DNA from: JBFHRB01 sp041591915
GTDB lineage: Bacteria > Actinomycetota > Nitriliruptoria > Nitriliruptorales > Nitriliruptoraceae
Length of the DNA: 13,144 nt
Assembly (NCBI GenBank): GCA_041591915.1
Contig: JBFHRB010000077.1
Coordinates: forward strand, 1 to 13,144
Direction: 5' to 3'
Every line of letters begins with the position of its first letter. Within the stretch, counting starts at the first letter, position 1. Under the pieces are notes generated by a model. That model was not told where the DNA came from. It saw only the letters and a program-made list of their open reading frames with translations, and did no database searches. The translations under genes and the position numbers were made by a program. This document shows, in pieces, positions 7,395 through 13,144 of the stretch.

Positions 7395-9101
7395 TTGCGC
7401 GGGACGGCTGCACGGCTCGTGGGAGCCATGACGACAGGCCTGCTCCTGCTGCCGGCCGTCGCGTGGGCGGCCCCGGAGTGGCGCAGCCTCACCGATGGCC
7501 TGGGCTGGGGGCCCTGCGCGACCGTGACGTTCCACCTGAACGAGTCGACGGTGCCCCCCGGCGTCGACGCCCGCGCCGACATCGCGGCCGCCATGGCGGC
7601 CGTCAACGCCTCGGCTGGCCGCACCGTGGTCGTGCTCGACCCGGCCCCCACCACGGCCACCCAGGACGGCACCGACGGCGTGAACAGCATCCACTGGACC
7701 GACCTCGGCGTCCGCACCGGCCCGGGCCAGATCCAGGTCACCGGGTACGCGGCGACCGCCTGGACCTCCGAGGCGATCGTCAACGGCGACATCGTGATCG
7801 ACCACAACGACTGGGCGCAGGCCCCCGACTGGATGCGCGAGGCGACGCTGGCCCACGAGCTGGGCCACGCGCTCGGACTCGCGCACGTCGCCGACGCCCA
7901 CGAGGTGATGTCCTACGGCTACATCGACGACGGTGACGGCCTCGGGGCGGGCACGGCCACGGCACTGCGGGCGCTGTACGGCCCCGGCCTGGACTGCGGC
8001 TCCACCCCGGTCCTGGTCGACAGCTTCGGCGCGGAGCTCCCCGAGCACGGCCCGACTCCGCCCCGGGTCGCGGTGGGCTCGATCGGCGCCGGCGCGAGCA
8101 GCGTCCGGGACCTCGCCATCGACGCGGCCGTCCGCACCGGCCACGAGCGCGGCGGCGGACAGTGGGCGACCCACGCGGTGGTCTGCCGCGACGACGCGTT
8201 CCCCGACTGCCTCGCCGGCGCGCCGCTCGCCGGTGACTCCGCCCCGCTGCTGTACGTCCCGGGCGGCGCGGCCGGCACGCTGAGCCCGGCAGACCCGGTC
8301 GTCGGGTACCTGCGCGCGGTGCTCCCGCCGAGCGCGCCGATCTACGTCCTCGGCGGCACGGCCGCCGTCAGCGACGCCGTGGTGTCCACCCTGCAGGCCG
8401 AGTGGAGCGACGTCCGGCGCCTCGCCGGCCCGACCCGCTACGAGACCGCGGTCGAGGTCGCCCGCGAGGTGGTCCGCCGCAACCCCGCGCCCGCGGCGGC
8501 CCTGCTCGCCCGCAGCGACAACCCGGCCGACGCGGTCACCGCCGGCGCGGCTGCCGCGAGGCTCGGCCTGCCGCTCGTGCTGACCATGAGCGACGCGCTC
8601 CACCCTGCCGTCGGCTCGGCGCTCGCCGAGTTCGGTGCCGCCGAGACGATCGTCCTCGGTGGCGAGGCCGCGCTCAGCCGTGCGGTCTTCGACGACCTCG
8701 CCGCCCGCGGGCTGGCGCCCGAGCGCGTCGCTGGCCGCACCCGCACCGAGACCGCCGTCGCCATCGCCCGCCACCCCGACCTCTGGGGCGTGACGGAGCT
8801 GGCGGACGAGGCGGCCTTCATCGGCCTCAACGGCTGGCACGGCGAGACGTGGGCGCTCGCCCTGGCTGCCGCGCCGCTGGCCGCCACGCTCGGCGCCCCG
8901 GTCCTGCTCACCGACCCGGCAGGCGTGCCATCCGCGGCTGCCGCCGGCCCCTACCCGGGTGAGACCGGCCACTACCTCGCCATGCTCGAGCAGGCGCCCG
9001 GTGTCCTCGGGGCCGACGTGCAGGTCCTCTACGTCGGACAGGGCACCTGGGCGGACGAGCACGCTGCGGCCGGGTTCGCCAACTACGTCGGGTTGCGCTG
9101 A
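7395..9101 (+). CDS. Secreted metzincin-type zinc metalloprotease fused to CWB2 cell-wall-binding repeats, 568 aa
   Basis: This is an exported protease with a cell-wall anchor module. From the TTG start, the signal peptide has Arg2 and Arg7, a core at about 9-20 and an A-W-A site near residue 25. A metzincin/matrixin-like domain spans about 38-197 with the zinc site HELGHALGLAH (154-164; ligands His154, His158, His164, catalytic Glu155) and a Met-turn at VMSYG (171-175). Three CWB2 units (PF04122 type) follow: a degenerate one at about 235-335; a second from RLAGPTRYETAVEVA (342-356), which runs to about 440; and a third from RVAGRTRTETAVAIA (444-458) to the end. CWB2 repeats bind anionic wall polymers in clostridia, so wall attachment is inferred here. 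Cys41, Cys201, Cys264 and Cys272 could form disulfides. It diverges from glpD across a 203-base region and precedes a lipoprotein gene by 36 bases. Substrate is unknown. Confidence 0.9.
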   Translation: MRGTAARLVGAMTTGLLLLPAVAWAAPEWRSLTDGLGWGPCATVTFHLNESTVPPGVDARADIAAAMAAVNASAGRTVVVLDPAPTTATQDGTDGVNSIHWTDLGVRTGPGQIQVTGYAATAWTSEAIVNGDIVIDHNDWAQAPDWMREATLAHELGHALGLAHVADAHEVMSYGYIDDGDGLGAGTATALRALYGPGLDCGSTPVLVDSFGAELPEHGPTPPRVAVGSIGAGASSVRDLAIDAAVRTGHERGGGQWATHAVVCRDDAFPDCLAGAPLAGDSAPLLYVPGGAAGTLSPADPVVGYLRAVLPPSAPIYVLGGTAAVSDAVVSTLQAEWSDVRRLAGPTRYETAVEVAREVVRRNPAPAAALLARSDNPADAVTAGAAAARLGLPLVLTMSDALHPAVGSALAEFGAAETIVLGGEAALSRAVFDDLAARGLAPERVAGRTRTETAVAIARHPDLWGVTELADEAAFIGLNGWHGETWALALAAAPLAATLGAPVLLTDPAGVPSAAAAGPYPGETGHYLAMLEQAPGVLGADVQVLYVGQGTWADEHAAAGFANYVGLR

Positions 9102-9137
9102 CCCAACCGGCGGGCGGTCGCGCTACGGACCACCTCC

Positions 9138-9998
9138 GTGCGCGTCCGTGTCCTCGCCTCCGCCGTCACCCTGCTGCTGGCAGGCTGCACCGCCGTGCCA
9201 GCAGCCGACGGGAGGGCCGAGATGGAGGGCGCGCGGGGCGCGACGGTGGTCCGTGGCATCGCCTACGGCGCCGGTCCCGAGCAGGTCGGCGACCTGTACC
9301 TGCCGGACGGAGCCGCCCCCGCCCCGGTCGTCGTCCTGATCCACGGTGGGTTCTGGCGGCACGAGTACCTGCGCGACCTCATGGCGCCGATGGCCGAGGA
9401 CCTCCGGCGGTCGGGCGTGGCGGTCTGGAACGTCGAGTACCGGCGGGTCGGCCCGAGTGGCGGCGGGTGGCCGACGACGTTCGATGACGTGGCTGCCGCC
9501 ATCGACCACGTGGCAGCGCTGGCCGACGAGCATCCGCTCGACCTCGACCGGGTCACGGTCAGCGGTCACAGCGCCGGCGGCCACCTCGCGCTGTGGGCCG
9601 CAGGCCGTCCGCGCCTCGGCGCCGGGGCCCCCGGCGCACGGCCGGCCGTGCGTGCCTGTGCCGCCGTCAGCCTGGCCGGGGTCGCCGCCCTGGTTGCCGC
9701 CCACGAGGCCGGCGTCGGCGGGTCTGCCGTCGCGGACCTGCTGGGCGCCCCGCCGTCGACCTCGCCCGAGCGCTACGCCGTCGCCTCGCCGATGGAGCTG
9801 GGCGTCGAGGCGCCTGCGGTGCTCGTCCACGGCGAGGCCGACACGATCGTGCCGGCGTGGCAGTCGACGACGTTCTCCGAGCGCCATGGCGCGCAGTACG
9901 TGCCGATCGACGGCGACCACTTCGCCGTCATCGCCCCGACCGACCCGGCGTGGCCCCGTGTCCGCGAGGCGATCCTGCGTGCGTGCGAGGCCCCCTGA
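9138..9998 (+). CDS. Alpha/beta-hydrolase lipoprotein, BD-FAE/esterase-like, 286 aa
   Basis: This is a likely surface-attached carboxylesterase or related hydrolase. The N-terminus has Arg2 and Arg4, a hydrophobic core and a lipobox LLAGC with Cys17, so it should be a lipoprotein. The hydrolase fold follows: oxyanion-hole motif IHGGFW (68-73), nucleophile elbow GHSAGGH with Ser145, acidic residue Asp235 in HGEADTIVP, and His261 in GDHFAV. The triad is complete. The order and spacing resemble the BD-FAE/kynurenine formamidase-like group of small esterases; substrate cannot be told. The GTG start at 9138 gives the complete lipoprotein signal; its ribosome-binding site is weak. It lies 36 bases after the metzincin-CWB2 gene on the same strand, so both may form an envelope-related transcript (inference). 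Another start would delete the signal. Confidence 0.87.
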   Translation: MRVRVLASAVTLLLAGCTAVPAADGRAEMEGARGATVVRGIAYGAGPEQVGDLYLPDGAAPAPVVVLIHGGFWRHEYLRDLMAPMAEDLRRSGVAVWNVEYRRVGPSGGGWPTTFDDVAAAIDHVAALADEHPLDLDRVTVSGHSAGGHLALWAAGRPRLGAGAPGARPAVRACAAVSLAGVAALVAAHEAGVGGSAVADLLGAPPSTSPERYAVASPMELGVEAPAVLVHGEADTIVPAWQSTTFSERHGAQYVPIDGDHFAVIAPTDPAWPRVREAILRACEAP

Positions 9999-10027
9999 CG
10001 CGGTCGGGTGCCGCGTCCCTGCCGCCC

Positions 10028-10043
10028 CACGTCCCCCGACGTG
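10028..10043 (+). repeat. Hairpin after the hydrolase gene, possible weak terminator or operator
   Basis: CACGTC (10028-10033), CCCC loop, GACGTG (10038-10043) make a perfect 6-bp stem 29 bases after the hydrolase stop codon. There is no T-tract after it, so intrinsic termination is doubtful. It could instead be a binding site ahead of rmuC. It may also be chance in GC-rich DNA. Confidence 0.35.
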
Positions 10044-10082
10044 TCACAGGGGGTCGTTACGTTCGAGCCGTTCTCAACGTGT

Positions 10083-10086
10083 GGAG
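10083..10086 (+). promoter_or_regulatory. Shine-Dalgarno-like GGAG before the chosen rmuC start
   Basis: GGAG lies 9 bases before GTG 10096. In-frame starts are also available at GTG 10081 and ATG 10108. The first has no purine-rich element in range, and the ATG is 21 bases from this GGAG. The choice changes only five N-terminal residues or fewer either way, all before the membrane helix. Confidence 0.4.
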
Positions 10087-10095
10087 TCGGTCCCC

Positions 10096-11352
10096 GTGGA
10101 TCCGGTCATGGACGCCTTCCCCGTCCTGGCGGCGCTCGCCGCCCTCGTGCTCATCCTCGCCGCCGGCCTGCTGGTCGGCGTGCGCCTCGTCGTCCGCGCC
10201 CAGCGCCGCGCTGCCGAGGCGACGGCCCAGCGCGTCCAGCAGGAGCTCGCGTCCGAGCAGCGTGCCGCGCTCGGCGACGCGGTCGACACGCTGCTGGCCG
10301 TCGCGGGCGAGCGGCTCGGGGCCTCCCAGGAGGCCGGGGCCCGCGAGCTCGACGGGAAGAAGGCACTGATCGACCAGCAACTGGGCACGATGCGCGACGA
10401 GCTGCTGCGCGTGTCCGAGCTGGTCCAGCAGCTCGAGAAGGACCGTGCGCACCAGTACGGGGCGCTCGCCGAGCAGCTGCAGCAGGCCGGGCGCTCGACG
10501 GCCGAGCTCACGCGCACCACCGCGCAGCTGCGCGAGGCGCTGGCGTCACCCAAGGCACGCGGGCAGTGGGGCGAGCGCATGGCCGAGGACGTCCTGCGGA
10601 TCGCGGGCTTCGTCGAGGGCATCAACTACGTCAAGCAGACCGCCGTCGAACGCGGTCGCAGCATCCCCGACTTCACCTTCCCGCTGCCGGGGGAGCGGGT
10701 CGTGCACATGGACGTCAAGTTCCCGCTCGACAACTACCTGCGCTTCCTCGACGCCGACACCGACGCCGAGCGGGAGGGCTACCGCAAGGCGTTCCTGCGT
10801 GACGTCCGTGACCGCGTCGCCGAGCTCGGGCGGCGCGACTACATCGACGACGCCGGCGGCACCGTCGACCAGGTGCTGCTGTTCATCCCCAACGAGCAGG
10901 TGTACGGGTTCATCCACGCGAGCGACGCGACGATCCTCGACCGGGCGCTCGGGCAGAAGGTCGTGCTCTGCTCGCCGCAGACCCTGTTCGCCGTCCTCGC
11001 GGTCATCCGCCAGGCGGTCGACCACTTCGCGGTCGAGCGGACCTCCCACGAGATCCTCGAGCTCCTCGGTGACTTCACCGGCCAGTGGGACCGCTTCACG
11101 GAGGCCATGCAGAAGGTCGGGACCCGCATCGACCTCGCCCGCAAGGCCTTCGACGAGCTCGACGGGACCCGGCGGCGGATGCTCGAGCGCCAGCTCGACC
11201 GCATCGACGAGGTCCGGCGCAGCCGTGGCCTCGACGATGGTGAACGACCCTCCAAGCCCCTGCTGGAGCTCGGTGAGCTACCGGTCGCAGAGGGGGTTCC
11301 GCCGGTCACCGAGGGGCACGAGCGCCCTGCGCCCGCACACCCCGCGGCGTGA
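10096..11352 (+). CDS. rmuC: RmuC family protein (putative DNA recombination limiting protein), 418 aa
   Basis: RmuC in Escherichia coli limits inversion between short inverted repeats and is thought to be a nuclease-like protein. The layout matches: an N-terminal membrane helix at about 7-32; a long coiled coil at about 36-150, rich in Gln, Glu and Ala; then the conserved RmuC domain. In it are GQWGE (156-160), DFTFPLPGE (192-200), VVHMDVKFPLDNY (202-214), carrying the D-x-K pair Asp206/Lys208 expected of a PD-(D/E)xK-like core, and TVDQVLLFIPNE (256-267). A basic helix and a Pro/Glu-rich tail close the protein. The GTG at 10096 is chosen for GGAG at 9-base spacing; 10081 and 10108 are alternatives. 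The frame is open further upstream through the hydrolase gene, but that part is Arg/Pro-rich noise. Its neighbours give no functional link. Confidence 0.9.
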   Translation: MDPVMDAFPVLAALAALVLILAAGLLVGVRLVVRAQRRAAEATAQRVQQELASEQRAALGDAVDTLLAVAGERLGASQEAGARELDGKKALIDQQLGTMRDELLRVSELVQQLEKDRAHQYGALAEQLQQAGRSTAELTRTTAQLREALASPKARGQWGERMAEDVLRIAGFVEGINYVKQTAVERGRSIPDFTFPLPGERVVHMDVKFPLDNYLRFLDADTDAEREGYRKAFLRDVRDRVAELGRRDYIDDAGGTVDQVLLFIPNEQVYGFIHASDATILDRALGQKVVLCSPQTLFAVLAVIRQAVDHFAVERTSHEILELLGDFTGQWDRFTEAMQKVGTRIDLARKAFDELDGTRRRMLERQLDRIDEVRRSRGLDDGERPSKPLLELGELPVAEGVPPVTEGHERPAPAHPAA

Positions 11353-11387
11353 TGGCGCGCTGCCGTCGTGGGTCGTAGGGTTCAAGG

Positions 11388-11407
11388 TCTACTACTGCTG
11401 TAGTGGA
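11388..11407 (+). promoter_or_regulatory. BlaI/MecI-like inverted repeat upstream of the ABC binding protein gene
   Basis: The core ACTAC (11391-11395), TGCT, GTAGT (11400-11404) is a 5-bp dyad with a 4-base centre. As RNA it extends to an 8-bp stem including one G-U pair (11388-11407). Arms and spacing equal those of the known BlaI/MecI family operator (TACTACA-NN-TGTAGTA type), although the central bases and one flanking base differ. It lies 81-100 bases before the ATG of the solute-binding gene, in the 135-base gap after rmuC, where an operator would be expected. There is no T-tract, so it is not an evident rmuC terminator. A TANNNT hexamer at 11376-11381 is a possible -10 but has no convincing -35. 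No BlaI-type repressor gene is in the window. Confidence 0.45.
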
Positions 11408-11473
11408 ACTCCGCGCCGCGGCCCATCGGGGACACCTCCTCGGGCCCGAACACGGCGCGGAACCCCGAATCCC

Positions 11474-11479
11474 AGGAGA
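11474..11479 (+). promoter_or_regulatory. Shine-Dalgarno site for the ABC solute-binding protein gene
   Basis: AGGAGA, part of a longer purine run (11474-11483), lies about 8 bases before the ATG at 11488. It is a strong site, as expected for an abundantly made binding protein, and agrees with the lipoprotein signal that begins at this ATG. Confidence 0.75.
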
Positions 11480-11487
11480 GAGACTCC

Positions 11488-13110
11488 ATGCGTATCCGCA
11501 GTGCACGCTGGGTCGGTCTCGTCCTCGCCTTCGGTCTCGTCGCCTCCGCCTGTGGCGGAAGTGAGACGACCGGTGAGGGCACGACCGGCGAAGACACCAC
11601 CGACGGCACGACCGACGACGGCACGGGCGACGGCGAAGGCGCCGCGACCGACACCGACGTCCTGATCGTGGGCTCGACCGAGAAGCCCTCGTCCATCGAC
11701 CCGGCCAAGGTCTACGAGAAGTTCGCGTCGGACATCCTGTTCAACACGACGAACCGCCTCGTCGAGTTCGCGCCCGGTGAGACCGAGGTCGGTCCCGGTC
11801 TCGCCACCGACTGGACCATCTCCGAGGACGGCCTCACGTACACCTTCACCCTCCGCGAGGGCGTGAAGTTCCACGACGGCAGCGACTTCGACGCCGAGGA
11901 CGTCAAGTACTCGCTCGAGCGCTCGCTGAAGATGAACCACCCCGAGGGTGCGTCGTTCCTCATCGGCAGCGTCGACGACATCGTCGTCAACAGCCCGACC
12001 GAGATCCAGATCACCATCACGCAGCCGAACGTCACGTTCCTGTCGCGACTGAACTACACGGTCGCCTCGATCCTGCCGTCGGACTCCGACGTCTACACGT
12101 CGCCCGACGAGACGCTCGCTGACGGCGCCGGTGCGGACGACTTCGTCCAGGACGCGGCCATCGTCGGTACCGGCCCCTACACGCTCGCCGAGTTCAAGCC
12201 CGGTGAGTCGATCACCCTCGAGCGCTTCGACGACTACTGGGGTGAGCCGGCCAAGATCAAGACGATCAAGATCCAGTTCTTCGAGTCCTCGGCGCAGATG
12301 AAGAACGCGCTCGAGAACGGCGAGATCGACCTCAACATCAACGGCTTCGGCCCGGCTGAGCGTGCGTCGCTCGATCAGAACTCCGACATCACCGTCTTCT
12401 CCGGCCCGGGTGCTCGCATCCGCTACGCCGTCGTCGACACGCGCACCGCGCCGTTCGACGACCCGAAGGTCCGTCGCTCGCTGTCGGCCGGCATCGACCG
12501 CCAGCGCATCATCGACGAGGTCTTCGAGGGTGCCGGGACGCCGCTGTACTCGATGATCCCGACCGGGTTCGGTGAGTACAAGGACTACATGAGCGACCTC
12601 GAGGTCGAGGTCGAGGGTCCCGTGGACATCGAGCTGTGGTACCCGCTCAACAAGTACGGCGACACCGAGCCCGACGTCGCGGAGACGATCAAGCGCTCCC
12701 TCGAGGAGACGGGCGTCTTCAACGTCGAGCTGAAGAGCTCCGACTGGGCGACCGAGTTCACCGGCGCGGCGTTCACCGACAAGATCTACCCTTTCTACCT
12801 GCTGGGCTGGTACCCGGACTACTTCGACGCGGACGACTACATCGAGCCGTTCTACTCGTCGGGTGGCTTCACGGGCCTCTACGGCAACGACGCGATGGAC
12901 CAGCTGATCGAGGACCAGCAGATGGCGACCGACGCGGCTGCCCGGACCGCGATCTTCGACGACATCCAGAAGCTCGCCGCCGAGGACATGGCCTTCATCC
13001 CGCTGTACGAGGAGGTCCCCTTCGCGTACTACGGCCCGGGTGTCTCCGGCGTCGAGACGACGATGGACCCCGTCCAGCAGCTCCGCTACTGGGTCATCTC
13101 CAAGAGCTGA
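11488..13110 (+). CDS. ABC transporter solute-binding lipoprotein, family 5 (peptide/oligopeptide type), 540 aa
   Basis: This is an extracellular receptor for a Dpp/Opp-type ABC importer. The signal has Arg2, Arg4 and Arg7, a hydrophobic core and lipobox VASAC with Cys22. A low-complexity Thr/Gly/Asp/Glu linker at about 24-57 tethers the domain to the membrane. The SBP_bac_5 fold follows: SIDPAKVYEKFASDILFNT (69-87), then the family signature region at about 105-147 (LATDW, YTFTLREGVKFHDG, AEDVKYSLER), GTGPYTLAEFKPGE near 227, the late segment FYLLGWYPDYFDADDY, and the C-terminal IPLYEEVPFAYYGPGV. Length is typical. Ligand may be di- or oligopeptides, but this family also binds nickel, sugars and opines, so specificity is open. 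The ATG at 11488 has a strong ribosome-binding site. Permease and ATPase genes are expected just downstream, outside the window. A BlaI-like dyad upstream may regulate it. Confidence 0.95.
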   Translation: MRIRSARWVGLVLAFGLVASACGGSETTGEGTTGEDTTDGTTDDGTGDGEGAATDTDVLIVGSTEKPSSIDPAKVYEKFASDILFNTTNRLVEFAPGETEVGPGLATDWTISEDGLTYTFTLREGVKFHDGSDFDAEDVKYSLERSLKMNHPEGASFLIGSVDDIVVNSPTEIQITITQPNVTFLSRLNYTVASILPSDSDVYTSPDETLADGAGADDFVQDAAIVGTGPYTLAEFKPGESITLERFDDYWGEPAKIKTIKIQFFESSAQMKNALENGEIDLNINGFGPAERASLDQNSDITVFSGPGARIRYAVVDTRTAPFDDPKVRRSLSAGIDRQRIIDEVFEGAGTPLYSMIPTGFGEYKDYMSDLEVEVEGPVDIELWYPLNKYGDTEPDVAETIKRSLEETGVFNVELKSSDWATEFTGAAFTDKIYPFYLLGWYPDYFDADDYIEPFYSSGGFTGLYGNDAMDQLIEDQQMATDAAARTAIFDDIQKLAAEDMAFIPLYEEVPFAYYGPGVSGVETTMDPVQQLRYWVISKS

Positions 13111-13127
13111 CCTCGTAGTCCGAACCA

Positions 13128-13141
13128 CCGGCGACGGCCGG
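13128..13141 (+). repeat. Small GC hairpin after the binding protein gene, possible attenuator
   Basis: CCGGC (13128-13132), GACG loop, GCCGG (13137-13141) lie 17 bases after the stop codon, at the very end of the window. Such hairpins between a binding-protein gene and its permease genes often partly stop transcription or protect the 3' end of the mRNA. Whether a T-run follows cannot be seen because the window ends. Confidence 0.35.
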
Positions 13142-13144
13142 GCC

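Noticed and set aside
6990..9062. Long minus-strand open frame opposite the metzincin-CWB2 gene (690 codons)
   Set aside because: The opposite strand has a signal peptide, zinc site and repeats. This frame gives Gly/Arg/Val-rich noise and crosses the divergent promoter region.
10058..10063. TACGTT as a -10 box for rmuC
   Set aside because: It fits TANNNT, but no acceptable -35 sequence lies 16-18 bases upstream, and such hexamers are common by chance.
9346..10080. Upstream extension of the rmuC frame through the hydrolase gene
   Set aside because: It overlaps a hydrolase with an intact catalytic triad and lipobox. The RmuC family starts with the membrane helix encoded just after 10096.
1..13144. 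tRNA, rRNA, CRISPR, insertion sequence or prophage signals
   Set aside because: No cloverleaf-like or rRNA-like segment, regularly spaced repeats, transposase or integrase motifs, or terminal inverted repeats were seen. Base composition is even across the window.

Overview
The window is very GC-rich, gene-dense DNA, almost certainly from an actinobacterium. Three points support this: strong G/C bias at third codon positions, frequent GTG and TTG starts, and a secreted protein carrying cell-wall-binding type 2 (CWB2) repeats. The metalloprotease-CWB2 fusion together with actinobacterial SURF1, GlpD and RmuC genes suggests a deep branch such as Nitriliruptoria/Euzebya/Egibacter relatives, but I cannot confirm this from sequence alone. 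There are ten protein genes, one cut by the left edge. I saw no RNA gene, mobile element, CRISPR array or origin, and no gene-free stretch longer than about 200 bases.

Left half (1-7191, all on the minus strand, so read right to left): glpD (aerobic glycerol-3-phosphate dehydrogenase), then a SURF1-family cytochrome oxidase assembly protein, a FIST-domain sensory protein, a GAF-GAF-HisKA-HATPase histidine kinase, a major facilitator superfamily (MFS) transporter, and a secreted protein of unknown function whose C-terminus lies outside the window. Gaps are 17 and 65 bases, then two 4-base GTGA stop/start overlaps, then 29 bases, so this may be one transcript or two. The FIST-kinase-MFS core looks translationally coupled and reads as a ligand-sensing unit with an attached transporter. 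No response regulator is present. glpD feeds electrons to the respiratory chain and SURF1 helps assemble the terminal oxidase, so those two have a respiratory theme.

Centre (7192-7394): a divergent intergenic region with a perfect 12-base palindrome nested inside a second, almost concentric inverted repeat. It lies between glpD (leftward) and a secreted metzincin-CWB2 protein (rightward) and is the best candidate operator in the window.

Right half (7395-13144, plus strand): the metzincin-CWB2 protein, an alpha/beta-hydrolase lipoprotein, an RmuC-family protein, then an intergenic region with a BlaI/MecI-like inverted repeat, and a family 5 solute-binding lipoprotein of a peptide-type ABC importer. 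The permease genes that usually accompany such a gene would lie just past the right edge.

No wholly new system is evident. The points most worth a second look are the nested dyad, the FIST-kinase-MFS coupling, the protease-CWB2 fusion, and the BlaI-like box before the ABC binding protein.
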